A stretch of DNA of 15,176 nt from JBCAWW01 sp039024315 (GTDB lineage: Bacteria > Bacteroidota > Bacteroidia > J057), in contig JBCCQN010000196.1 of the NCBI GenBank assembly GCA_039024315.1, forward strand, positions 1-15,176, in the 5' to 3' direction. Made by a program: the position numbers and the translations under genes. Position 1 is the stretch's first letter. Every line of letters starts with the position of its first letter. Below are positions 1 through 7,246 of the stretch, in pieces. The notes under the pieces were generated by a model, which was not told the origin of the DNA, made no database searches, and saw nothing but the letters and a program-made list of their open reading frames with translations.

Positions 1-1463
1 AGATTTGCACTAAAGCCTCCCCAATAGATTGTGCCTCCGTCGCCGTAGGCGGCAATGCCTCCCCCTTCCATGGCAGCTTGGTTACGATCAAAAGTACTCT
101 CGGCAAGCTCTAGTAAGCCCGCTCTTTCCATATTGATGGCTCCCCCTTTGCCTTGGAGGGCACGGTTAATTAATAAGGTGGTTTGTTTGATGTCTAATGT
201 GGCTTGAGCAAAACCGTCCCAATAAATAGCACCACCATGCACGTGAGATTCATTTGATTCGAAGCGGGAAGAGTCAACATTGAGACGCTGAGCACTGTGA
301 TAAATTGCGCCACCATGATTGCGGGCTTGGTTAGCCCAAAACTCTGATTGGTTGATAAAGGCCACTGCCTGATCTGAATTAAGAAATAAGGCTCCCCCAT
401 TGAGGGAGGCTTCATTTTCATTAAGTTCTGTTTGCGTCAGTCTCAGCGTTGGCAGAAGGCCTCCCAGATAAATACCCCCACCATGTTGGGAAGCTTCATT
501 CTTATAAAGCCTTGAATTTTCAACTGTAAGATCAGCTTTGCTGTAAATAGCTCCTCCTGAGCGATGGAGGCTTTTGTTGGTATGAATATCGGGTGAGTTT
601 TTGATGATGATTTTGCCGGCTTCATTGTAAATCCCACCTCCATCTTCTTGGGCCTCATTGTAGGCCATCGCCAAGGCGTTCAGCGAAGCTGGGCCTGCAG
701 AAAAGGCACTACTTTCATGATAAATAGCCCCACCCTGATTGGCTGTGTTTGCGAGCAAAGAAACTTGATTTGTGATCAGGCGACTCGTAGAAAGGAAGGT
801 ATTGCGATACCAAATCCCGCCCCCTTGCTCCTGAGCATTATTATTGGTTATGCCTGATTCGCTGACACTAAGTCTCCCCCCATCGACATTGATGGCACCC
901 CCATTTTGGCTTGCTTGATTGCCGCCAAAGACACAATCATTGATTTGCATGCTACAGAGACCGAGGCCTAGGCTGGTTTCATAATAAGCGATGGCGCCGC
1001 CATTGATAGCTTGGTTATTGATAAAGTGGCAAGAGTCGATCTTGATAGGACCTGGCGTATAAATCGCTCCACCATTGCCGCTAGGACTGCCATTGTAGAA
1101 GCGGATTCGCTTGATGACATTGCAGCAAACTGGACTGGGACCAATGCCACTAGGGAAGGCACCGCCTGTATAATTGAGCAATCTTATCGAAGGCGCTAAG
1201 GCTACGAAGTTGATATAGCCACCTGCTGGACCTAAAATCGTAAGGCTTACAGGAATGCCTACCTCGGAATTGAACCGGATCGTTCCCCCACTCATGCCGG
1301 CCGGAAAAAGAATGGTGTCGCAGGGACTCGCAATAGATACTGCGTCCCGAAAACTGAGGGTCCCCCCATCGTAATAGCTAAGTACTTCGTGTATAGTAGC
1401 GTATTGAGACAAAGGCAAGAGCAAAAAAAGACTGAGAAGGAGGCTTTGATACAATTTTTTCAT
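1..1463 (-). CDS. Secreted right-handed beta-helix (Pmp-like repeat) surface protein, 3' end beyond window
   Basis: The frame is open from ATG at 1463 to base 1, giving 487 codons without a stop; the C-terminus is outside the window. Residues 1-22 form a signal peptide (MKK, a Leu-rich core, then a QYA-like cleavage region). From about residue 130 the protein is a ladder of 13 units of 23-33 residues, each with a GGAI/GGGI/GGAL turn (near residues 131, 155, 188, 214, 244, 275, 303, 328, 356, 384, 410, 440, 467), often followed by an aromatic residue and preceded by an N-x-A segment. This resembles the repeat of chlamydial polymorphic membrane proteins and other parallel beta-helices, so a surface-exposed or secreted adhesin-like role is inferred. 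A T9SS sorting domain might follow past the left edge but cannot be seen. It diverges from the sigma/TPR pair at 1573-2914. Overlapping short frames on both strands are shadows. Confident of the frame and fold class, not of function. Confidence 0.9.
   Translation of the reverse strand, partial: MKKLYQSLLLSLFLLLPLSQYATIHEVLSYYDGGTLSFRDAVSIASPCDTILFPAGMSGGTIRFNSEVGIPVSLTILGPAGGYINFVALAPSIRLLNYTGGAFPSGIGPSPVCCNVIKRIRFYNGSPSGNGGAIYTPGPIKIDSCHFINNQAINGGAIAYYETSLGLGLCSMQINDCVFGGNQASQNGGAINVDGGRLSVSESGITNNNAQEQGGGIWYRNTFLSTSRLITNQVSLLANTANQGGAIYHESSAFSAGPASLNALAMAYNEAQEDGGGIYNEAGKIIIKNSPDIHTNKSLHRSGGAIYSKADLTVENSRLYKNEASQHGGGIYLGGLLPTLRLTQTELNENEASLNGGALFLNSDQAVAFINQSEFWANQARNHGGAIYHSAQRLNVDSSRFESNESHVHGGAIYWDGFAQATLDIKQTTLLINRALQGKGGAINMERAGLLELAESTFDRNQAAMEGGGIAAYGDGGTIYWGGFSAN
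446..461 (+). repeat. Degenerate copy of the GCGTT mini-hairpin
   Basis: GCGTT, GGCA, GAA, GGCC: the three outer stem pairs match, the closing pair is A/G, and the GAA loop is aligned. It lies antisense within the beta-helix gene. Read as a decayed member of the family described in the findings. Confidence 0.4.
676..691 (+). repeat. GCGTT mini-hairpin, GAA loop
   Basis: GCGTT, stem CAGC, loop GAA, stem GCTG. Perfect 4-bp stem closed by C-G. It is antisense to the beta-helix gene, where it is read as A-S-L-N-A. Confidence 0.75.
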
Positions 1464-1509
1464 GAAATTGGCATTAGAGTAATGGAATGAATAGGAAGGA
1501 AAGCGCTTT

Positions 1510-1537
1510 CAAATAGATCAGTCGAACTGCTGGCCAA
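1510..1537 (-). promoter_or_regulatory. Candidate promoter of the beta-helix gene
   Basis: Read on the minus strand, TTG (bases 1537-1535) is followed after 17 bases by TCTATTTG (1517-1510), one mismatch from the Bacteroidota -7 element TAnnTTTG. It lies 46 bases before the ATG at 1463. The spacing is at the short end of the usual range, so this is tentative. Confidence 0.3.
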
Positions 1538-1572
1538 TTGATAAAGTAGGGCGTCTCTTTTTTTCGAAATTC

Positions 1573-2184
1573 ATGCCTCAGGGGCTTATGAAATTAAAGG
1601 CTACGCAACAGGACGAAACTCAGTGGATCGCTGCGATACGGCAGGGAGGCGTAGCGCGCGAACGAGCCATACACGCCCTCAATTTGGCGTATCGCGGCTA
1701 CCTAGTGCAGCAAAAACAAAAGCTCAAATTGTCAGAAGAGGATGTGATTGATTGCTATACCGATGCGGTGGTGGCAGTGAGTGAACATGTAGTCGATGGG
1801 CGTTTTGCCGGGGAAAGTCGGCTTTCGACCTACTTTTTTCGGATTTTTTCCAATCGCTGTATTGATAAACTGAGATCCAATACGACTAACATAAAAAAGG
1901 CCCAGCAAGATTGGTCTGAGGCCTTTGTGCACTTACCGGATCGTGCGCAGGATTTTTTAAGAAGTATGATGGATCAAGAAAAACTTGAGTTAGTCCTTTC
2001 TTATTTAGACGCCCTTGGCGAACGCTGCCGTCAAATCCTTTGGTATAGTGCTTATTGGGGCTATAGTCCAAAGGAGATAGCTGAGAAAATGAATTTTTCA
2101 AGTCCTAAGAGTGCTTCCAGCCAACGCTACCAATGTTTGCAGGCGCTCAAAAAAAATCTCAAAGCTGCGAAACATGAGATCTGA
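1573..2184 (+). CDS. ECF-like sigma-70 family RNA polymerase sigma factor
   Basis: A 203-residue protein. Residues around 55-105 resemble sigma region 2: a helix with the DVIDCYTDA segment, then the RLSTYFFRIFSNRCIDKLR stretch that corresponds to the core-binding and -10-recognising helices. Residues around 140-195 form a region 4 helix-turn-helix (ERCRQILWYSAYWGYSPKE, then SSQRYQCLQALKK). It would direct RNA polymerase to a small regulon. The start at 1573 is the first in-frame ATG; an ATG at 1588 (MKLKATQ) is equally possible. Its 3' end overlaps the next gene by 11 bases, so sigma factor and partner are probably translationally coupled. It diverges from the beta-helix gene, which is a plausible target by position only. 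Confidence 0.88.
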   Translation: MPQGLMKLKATQQDETQWIAAIRQGGVARERAIHALNLAYRGYLVQQKQKLKLSEEDVIDCYTDAVVAVSEHVVDGRFAGESRLSTYFFRIFSNRCIDKLRSNTTNIKKAQQDWSEAFVHLPDRAQDFLRSMMDQEKLELVLSYLDALGERCRQILWYSAYWGYSPKEIAEKMNFSSPKSASSQRYQCLQALKKNLKAAKHEI

Positions 2185-2914
2185 CCAAGTTTGGATAGAA
2201 GATTATTTGGCAGGAATACTGACCCCAGCCGAACAGCAAAGCTTTGAGGAGCGGATGACTGAGGACGAAGGCTTGAGAGAAGCGTTCCGCGAAGCGGCCC
2301 ACCTCTACGCAGCCACCAAAATAGATGCTCGTCGTCAACTGCAGAACGATCTCAAGGCTGCCTTAAAAGAGAGCGAAGTACTCACTCCTGTAAAAAGAGT
2401 AGGTTTTAGACCTTGGATATGGGCGGCGGCTGCAGTATTTGTCTTAGGCTTATCCTACTTTTTGCTGAGGCCAAGCGAAAGCAGCCTTCAGCAACTTTAT
2501 GCTAGCTATTATGAAGCCCCCGCTACTTTAAGTATGAGGCAGGATAGTGAAGTAAAAGACTGGGAATCAGCGATGACGGCCTACACTCAGGGAGATTATG
2601 AGCAAGCGCAAAAGCAACTGCTAGCAATAAAAAATGATACCACTTTTAATAGACCTTCAGCCTTGGCGCTGTATCTCGGAATAACCTATCTAGAAACCGA
2701 GGAGTTAAAAGTTGCTTTGGATTATTTCCAGCAGATAGACGATAATTCTCTTTACTCTCCTCATCGAGCTTGGTATAGTGCACTGACGCATTTAAAAGCC
2801 AATCGGCTAGCAGAAGCCAAGGCCCTCCTGCAAAAGATTAGCACCACCGCCGGACATTTTAAACAGGCCGAAGCCGATTTATTGTTGCAAGAAGAAGTGT
2901 TAACCAATTTTTAA
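2174..2914 (+). CDS. Membrane-anchored anti-sigma-like protein with periplasmic TPR-like repeats
   Basis: A 246-residue protein starting at the ATG at 2174, which overlaps the sigma gene's stop. An earlier in-frame ATG at 2111 lies deep inside the sigma gene and would add 21 residues of shadow sequence, so it was rejected. Residues 1-45 (IEDYLAGILTPAEQQSFEER, then repeated acidic and aromatic helix positions) match the cytosolic segment seen before the membrane helix in many Bacteroidota anti-sigma factors. No zinc-binding HxxxCxxC motif is present. One membrane helix spans about 80-98 (Trp/Ala/Val/Leu-rich). Residues 128-235 are helical pairs of TPR type (AYTQGDYEQAQKQLL, ALALYLGITYLETEELKVAL, RLAEAKALLQKI). 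The inferred role is to hold the preceding sigma factor until a periplasmic signal reaches the TPR part. Anti-sigma activity rests on topology and gene order, not on a diagnostic motif. Confidence 0.75.
   Translation: MRSDQVWIEDYLAGILTPAEQQSFEERMTEDEGLREAFREAAHLYAATKIDARRQLQNDLKAALKESEVLTPVKRVGFRPWIWAAAAVFVLGLSYFLLRPSESSLQQLYASYYEAPATLSMRQDSEVKDWESAMTAYTQGDYEQAQKQLLAIKNDTTFNRPSALALYLGITYLETEELKVALDYFQQIDDNSLYSPHRAWYSALTHLKANRLAEAKALLQKISTTAGHFKQAEADLLLQEEVLTNF
2282..2297 (+). repeat. GCGTT mini-hairpin, GAA loop
   Basis: GCGTT, stem CCGC, loop GAA, stem GCGG. Perfect 4-bp stem closed by C-G. It is in sense orientation in the TPR anti-sigma-like gene, read as A-F-R-E-A. Confidence 0.75.
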
Positions 2915-2971
2915 CACTTTTCTCACAGCGTTTGCGTGTAACTTGGCGTCTGATCTATTAAAGCGCCTACA

Positions 2972-3547
2972 ATGCACGCCAAGGTGGTAGATATCACAGA
3001 CGAACAAATGCTACAAGCCTGTGCCCGACAAGAACGTCAGGGCCAGAGACAGCTGTACGAAAAGTACTATGCTAGTATGGTCTGGGTATGTTATCGCTAT
3101 GTCAAGGACAAAGATCAAAGTGAAGATCTAGCGCATGAGGGCTTTATCAAAGTGTTTCGCAATATCGAGCGCTTTCGCAATCAAGGATCATTGGAAGGTT
3201 GGATCAAACGCATCATGATCAACGTATGTTTGGATTACCTCCGCAAGCAGGGGCGGTGGCAAGAAGAACTACCTTTGATGTATGCCGAATCGGAAGCAGT
3301 ACCGGCTCAGGCGGTCAACGATCTCCAAGCCGAATACATTTTTGAATGTATCCAACAACTCCCGCCTTTATTGCGCTCAGTGTTCAATCTCAACGTTGTA
3401 GAAGGCTACCCACACAAAGAAATCGGTAAGATGCTCGATCTAAAAGAATCTACTTCGAGAGCTTACCTAAGTGAAGCCAAAAAACAACTAAGGAAGGTGT
3501 TGCAGCATTACAGAACGGATCAAAAACAATTTCAGAGCAATGGATAG
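2972..3547 (+). CDS. ECF-type sigma-70 family RNA polymerase sigma factor
   Basis: A 191-residue protein of classical ECF length. Region 2 runs about 25-95: YEKYYASMVWVCYRYVKD, the DQSEDLAHEGFIKVFRN core-binding helix, and GWIKRIMINVCLDYLRK for -10 recognition. Region 4 runs about 125-180, with LPPLLRSVFNLNVVEGYPHKE and the recognition helix around ESTSRAYLSEAKKQLR. The family directs transcription of extracytoplasmic stress or surface-protein genes. ATG at 2972 is the first plausible start, 57 bases after the preceding stop. The stop overlaps the next gene's ATG by 8 bases, pointing to an operon with it and the barrel protein at 4858. Family assignment is secure; the regulon is unknown. Confidence 0.95.
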   Translation: MHAKVVDITDEQMLQACARQERQGQRQLYEKYYASMVWVCYRYVKDKDQSEDLAHEGFIKVFRNIERFRNQGSLEGWIKRIMINVCLDYLRKQGRWQEELPLMYAESEAVPAQAVNDLQAEYIFECIQQLPPLLRSVFNLNVVEGYPHKEIGKMLDLKESTSRAYLSEAKKQLRKVLQHYRTDQKQFQSNG

Positions 3548-4832
3548 CTGGGAATCAGACATACGAAAGAAGGCGTTAGCGGCGCGTCCTTTTGAGGCCC
3601 AAGCCAATTGGGGTAAGATGGAGGCGATGCTGGAGGAGCCAGTAGCGGCGAAAAAAGCGCTCTTTCTCAGAGGCAAACAATATTGGTTGATTGCTGCAGC
3701 ACTACTTATGTTATTTGGGGCTACCTCCGCCCTTACGGTTTGGCAGGCACCAGAAACTGATTGGGCAAGCGAACAAGCTATCGCCAATTATGCTAGTGAT
3801 AACGTGTCTGCTGAAGACAGTGAGCCGGAAGTACAAACGCAAGATTTAATGGCCGCTGTAGCAGAAGAATCCTTGCCTTCGAATTCTCGATATCAATATC
3901 GAGCAGGCCAAAATAAAGGCTCTGCTTCGAAAATTCAGGCGGTTGCAGCGCGTCAATTTGATGATGAGTCAGTTCCGAGCTTGGACCCCGGAGCAGAAGA
4001 TCTGTATTTGGCATTCGCGAATAGCGATCAGGCGCAAAACTATCATATTAACCCTTTGCCGACTCCTTACACAGCTAGAACCGGCGCAAAGCTGAGTGTA
4101 AGCTCTCAAGTCGTACAATATCAGCCGGAAATCAAAAATAGACGAGTAGTCAAGGACTTACGGGTTGGGCTTTACTTGACCCAAGACAACGTCAGGAAAC
4201 AATATGAATTTGCAGATGAGGTCTATGCTAATATTGTTCATATTCATGCCGGTTTTGGCTTGGGTTTGATGAAGAGAATCAGGCGCGTATGGGAAGCGGG
4301 TATCCGTCTCGAACTTTCTGAGATGTATTATTATGTTGCTAGTTCGGATCAAAGCTATTCGGACTTAGTCGGCAACGAATGGAGGGCCAAACTCAATTTG
4401 CGCCGTTACCTTCGCAAGGATGTTAGCAAGAAAATACAACCTTATGTAGGCTTGAGCTCAGGCATTTCTAAGGCCAGTTTGGATTTGTACCAAATACAAT
4501 TTGTAGAGGTGCCGGAGCCAAATGATGAGCCCATTGCACGCAAGTCGAGTGATAATCCAATCTTGCCGGATGGCTATGTGCAATACTTTAGTGAGCTCAA
4601 CCAACTACCTTCCTACGAAATCTCCACCGCTCATGATGTAAACCAATACTTGCGTTGGGAAAATAGTCTTCAACTGGGAACTGATATCAGATTACGCCCA
4701 CGTTTGAGTCTAAACTTCGAGCTTGGTGCTAAAGTTGCTTCGATGATCGGAGGAAGAGTGATGGTATTAGATGTAATAGACAATCACACCTTCCAAATGC
4801 AGCAAAACATTGGGCTGCAATACGCCTTCTAA
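3540..4832 (+). CDS. Anti-sigma-like membrane segment fused to an outer-membrane-type beta-barrel domain
   Basis: A 430-residue protein whose ATG overlaps the sigma gene. There is no N-terminal signal peptide. Residues 1-45 are cytosolic and end in an amphipathic ARPFEAQANWGKMEAML segment, similar to the short N-terminal motif placed before the membrane helix in Bacteroidota anti-sigma/porin-like hybrids. One membrane helix spans about 48-67 (IAAALLMLFGATSAL). Residues 70-200 are acidic, Gln/Ser-rich and probably unstructured. Residues 205-430 show alternating beta strands with aromatic girdle residues (LRVGLYLTQDNV, AGIRLELSEMYYYV, WRAKLNLRRYL, LSLNFELGAKV) and end in GLQYAF, a C-terminal Phe as in outer-membrane barrels. 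The inferred role is regulator of the sigma factor at 2972. Whether the C-terminal part inserts in the outer membrane while the helix sits in the inner membrane, or folds as a periplasmic beta domain, cannot be told from sequence. Confidence 0.75.
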   Translation: MDSWESDIRKKALAARPFEAQANWGKMEAMLEEPVAAKKALFLRGKQYWLIAAALLMLFGATSALTVWQAPETDWASEQAIANYASDNVSAEDSEPEVQTQDLMAAVAEESLPSNSRYQYRAGQNKGSASKIQAVAARQFDDESVPSLDPGAEDLYLAFANSDQAQNYHINPLPTPYTARTGAKLSVSSQVVQYQPEIKNRRVVKDLRVGLYLTQDNVRKQYEFADEVYANIVHIHAGFGLGLMKRIRRVWEAGIRLELSEMYYYVASSDQSYSDLVGNEWRAKLNLRRYLRKDVSKKIQPYVGLSSGISKASLDLYQIQFVEVPEPNDEPIARKSSDNPILPDGYVQYFSELNQLPSYEISTAHDVNQYLRWENSLQLGTDIRLRPRLSLNFELGAKVASMIGGRVMVLDVIDNHTFQMQQNIGLQYAF

Positions 4833-4857
4833 ATTACTCTCACAATAAGCATCTGTC

Positions 4858-5655
4858 ATGACCACTAGAACCTCTTACAGGATCTGGCTAGCCAGCCTTT
4901 GCCTAATCATTACTACCTCCCTACATGCACAGAAGCAAAATTGGAAGGTGTCTTCCTTTGGGATACACCTCCAATACCAGCTTCCTACGCCGGCAGGAGA
5001 AGATAGAGCCTTTATTGAGGCACATTTATTTGAGGACAATCCTCAAACTAATCTGCCAGATGGGCCGGTTTTGAGATCTCTACAAGAGAATAGAGATCGG
5101 TTTACTTCTGGCGTGAATCTCAGTATGGAGCGTCAGTTAAGTGATAATCAATTTGCCCAATTACGCTTAAACGTCAATTATTCTCCGGAAAGTTATCAAA
5201 CCTTTTTGATGCCTAACGATGCTCAAGCAAGAATTAATCAAGAGGGGCTAGGTTTTAGCATAGACTATCGGCGGGCTTGGAAAAAAGGCGTCTTTACCTT
5301 TTCGGCTGGTATTGGCGCAGGAGGCAAATGGTACATTAACCCTAGTTTGAGGTTTGTCAATAGGCTGGATTCTACTGAGGCCGCCAATTTTATCGCAAAT
5401 ATTCAAGCGGTAGGCCAAATTCAAAGAGACAACTTCGGACTCGTGATTTTTCAAGGAAGTAGTACCGGACCCCTCAGACCACGAATTGATTATAATATTT
5501 ATTTGCCTTTAGGGGTAGCAGTACAGCTACACCGCCGCATACAACTGGAGTTAGACGCCCGAATTACGGCAGGCGCCCAACAAATTATCGGGAGCGGTTT
5601 ATATACTCGGCCAATAGGCGGGACTTTCCAGTTAGCTTATGTATTTTTGTTATGA
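4858..5655 (+). CDS. Outer-membrane beta-barrel-like protein with signal peptide
   Basis: A 265-residue protein. Residues 1-24 form a signal peptide (TRTSYRIW, a hydrophobic core, then SLHA before Gln). The mature part consists of alternating strands of barrel type: FTSGVNLSMERQLS, FAQLRLNVNYSP, GLGFSIDYRRAWKKGVFTFS, GIGAGGKWYINP, RIQLELDARITAGAQQII, and a final FQLAYVFLL. It starts 25 bases after the sigma/anti-sigma pair and shares its terminator, so it is probably the third gene of that operon and may be a structural output or partner of the signalling pair. No specific substrate or family name can be assigned. Confidence 0.78.
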   Translation: MTTRTSYRIWLASLCLIITTSLHAQKQNWKVSSFGIHLQYQLPTPAGEDRAFIEAHLFEDNPQTNLPDGPVLRSLQENRDRFTSGVNLSMERQLSDNQFAQLRLNVNYSPESYQTFLMPNDAQARINQEGLGFSIDYRRAWKKGVFTFSAGIGAGGKWYINPSLRFVNRLDSTEAANFIANIQAVGQIQRDNFGLVIFQGSSTGPLRPRIDYNIYLPLGVAVQLHRRIQLELDARITAGAQQIIGSGLYTRPIGGTFQLAYVFLL

Positions 5656-5689
5656 CCTTAATGGTTAATGGTTTTCTATACTAGTGCAA

Positions 5690-5720
5690 GAGGGTTCTCT
5701 GTCGAGGAGAACCCTCGTTT
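5690..5720 (+). terminator. Rho-independent terminator after the sigma/barrel operon
   Basis: A perfect 10-bp stem (5690-5699 with 5707-5716) and a 7-base loop are followed by GTTTATTTATT. It sits 34 bases after the stop of the barrel gene and between two convergent genes; on the minus strand it lacks a good T-run. The rest of 5656-5826 holds no other feature I can support. Confidence 0.8.
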
Positions 5721-5826
5721 ATTTATTACAGGTAATGATGGTTTGAAAGCTTGTGGAGAGAAAACCGCACAAATAAGCTTAACATTAACGCCAATGCGGT
5801 AAAATCGAGATTCTTCCCACTGAAAC

Positions 5827-7233
5827 TTAATGCTGCAACAATGGCTCCGGATCAATTGCTTTGCCATCGAGGAGGATTTCAAAGTGTAGATGAGGCTGCT
5901 TACTCATACCGGTATTACCTGATAGGCAGATCACATCGCCTTGTTGGACATATTCGCCCAGATCAACCAAAATTTTGCCTAGATGGGCGTAGCGGGTTTG
6001 ATAACCATTGGCATGTTGAACCAAGATTTGCTTACCGTATTTTTCGGTTTCTTTGGCCAAAATCACCTCCCCTCGGGCGCTTGCTCGTACGGGAGTGCCT
6101 AAGGGGATTAAATAATCCACTCCACTGTGTAAGGTTTCCTTTTTGAGAATCGGATGGGTACGTATTCCATAGCCAGACACAACTCTAGCGTTGACAGGGC
6201 TGACCTCTGGGATGTCTGGATCTGTACTATTTTGAGTTTGGACCACTTTAATGGCCGGCCTAGCCTGCTGGGCTAGCCTTGACTTAGTGGCCTGAACTGG
6301 TTTCTCAGCGTTTAAAGGATTGAACTGGATTTGTATCCAACCAACGCTATTGCAATAATAGCCTACTCCTGTGATGAGACTACCTAGCAATGCGATAGCC
6401 ACTAAATATCTTGCACTGGATTGGAGCCAGTTTGTCTTAGTTTTTAACATTTTTATTCTAGTTGTGAGGGGGTGTTCGGCGAAGGCGAAACGAAAAGATA
6501 GCTTGTCTGTCTGCTTTGTCTGTAGCCTTAACAATAGTTTGGCATAAGCGGCAAAGCCATAGCCTGCCTTTATGACCTGCTTATCGGCTTGGTATTCGTG
6601 CAACCTACGCGCGGACTGCAGCAATAGATGCACTGCCGGATTGAACCAAAACACCGCCCTCAATGCGTGAAAATAGTATAAATCAAATCGGTGCTTTAGG
6701 TGAATATGAGCTTGTTCGTGTTGAATGACTATGGCTTGGTCTGCCGCTGAAAGTTGGGCAAAGGCTTGTCCTAAATAGATGCGTTTGCCGAAGGCAAAAC
6801 TAAGGCCATCCTCAGTCTGCCAATAAAGATTGGGGGCTCGAAATAGCTTAGCTGACCGCAAACTATTGTGTAGTTGCAGGACAGGACCTAGGCTTTTGAA
6901 GAGCATCCACCCCAATCCCGTCCCATAAGTCAGTCCCAATATCCAACTAAAAAGGATCACCTGTTCTGCTGCTAAGTCAGCAGCTATGTCTAAGTCCAAA
7001 CTAGCTTGAGAATCGTTCTCCGCAGGAGGCTCTAACACCCCACTCTCAGCAAATACGAAGCTTTGGGAAGAGCCTAGCTCAAATTCAAGCATTGGAATCA
7101 TAAGGCTCAATAAGGGGACGAACCAGAGGTAAACGCGATTGAAACCATGATGATTTAGCGACCTAAGCCCCCAGTAATAGATGCCCCAAAGAATGAATAA
7201 ACAGAGCTGGACAGCAAGAAAATAGGTGATCAT
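5827..7233 (-). CDS. M56 (BlaR1-like) membrane protease with C-terminal M23/LytM peptidase domain, copy A
   Basis: A 468-residue protein. Membrane helices lie at about 2-22, 34-50, 92-112 and 275-293. The M56 zinc site is intact: HEQAH at 172-176 and the Glu of HEYQAD at 213. Around 147-156 lies the FAFGKRIYLG stretch typical of this family. After the last helix comes a linker of about 55 residues, then an M23 domain (350-468) with all expected residues: H369 and D373 (HSGVD), H417 (YAHL), H448 and H450 (HLHFE). In BlaR1 the M56 domain is cytosolic and is switched by an extracytoplasmic sensor; here that sensor is replaced by a peptidoglycan-hydrolase-type domain. It is last in the BlaI cassette, 13 bases after copy B. 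The inferred role is cell-wall sensing or remodelling coupled to repressor cleavage. Confidence 0.92.
   Translation of the reverse strand: MITYFLAVQLCLFILWGIYYWGLRSLNHHGFNRVYLWFVPLLSLMIPMLEFELGSSQSFVFAESGVLEPPAENDSQASLDLDIAADLAAEQVILFSWILGLTYGTGLGWMLFKSLGPVLQLHNSLRSAKLFRAPNLYWQTEDGLSFAFGKRIYLGQAFAQLSAADQAIVIQHEQAHIHLKHRFDLYYFHALRAVFWFNPAVHLLLQSARRLHEYQADKQVIKAGYGFAAYAKLLLRLQTKQTDKLSFRFAFAEHPLTTRIKMLKTKTNWLQSSARYLVAIALLGSLITGVGYYCNSVGWIQIQFNPLNAEKPVQATKSRLAQQARPAIKVVQTQNSTDPDIPEVSPVNARVVSGYGIRTHPILKKETLHSGVDYLIPLGTPVRASARGEVILAKETEKYGKQILVQHANGYQTRYAHLGKILVDLGEYVQQGDVICLSGNTGMSKQPHLHFEILLDGKAIDPEPLLQH
6472..6487 (+). repeat. Degenerate copy of the GCGTT mini-hairpin
   Basis: GTGTT, CGGC, GAA, GGCG: three of four stem pairs match, with one internal G/G mismatch, and the GAA loop is aligned. 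Antisense within M56-M23 copy A. Confidence 0.4.
6781..6796 (+). repeat. GCGTT mini-hairpin, GAA loop
   Basis: GCGTT, stem TGCC, loop GAA, stem GGCA. Pairing can extend to 6 bp (6784-6789 with 6793-6798). It is antisense within M56-M23 copy A, read there as A-F-G-K-R in a motif conserved in M56 proteins, so protein constraint may contribute to this copy. Confidence 0.65.
7013..7028 (+). repeat. Mini-hairpin with TCGTT lead and GCA loop
   Basis: TCGTT, stem CTCC, loop GCA, stem GGAG. Stem and loop are identical to the copy at 14271, but the first lead base is T, not G. Antisense within M56-M23 copy A, read as P-A-E-N-D. Confidence 0.6.
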
Positions 7234-7246
7234 GCGCTATTGGATT

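Noticed and set aside
36..51. TCCGT followed by CGCC-GTA-GGCG, similar to the mini-hairpins
   Set aside because: The lead is TCCGT, so it is not counted as a member, though it could be a divergent copy.
194..1162. Several short minus-strand frames
   Set aside because: They are frame-shifted shadows of the repeat protein, whose true frame is open from 1463 to the edge.
2905..2951. Possible ECF-type promoter before the second sigma gene (TAAC and CGTCT words)
   Set aside because: No pair of words has the 15-17 base spacing expected for ECF promoters.
5751..6146. A 131-codon plus-strand frame
   Set aside because: It lies opposite the well-supported M56-M23 copy A and has no domain-like pattern.
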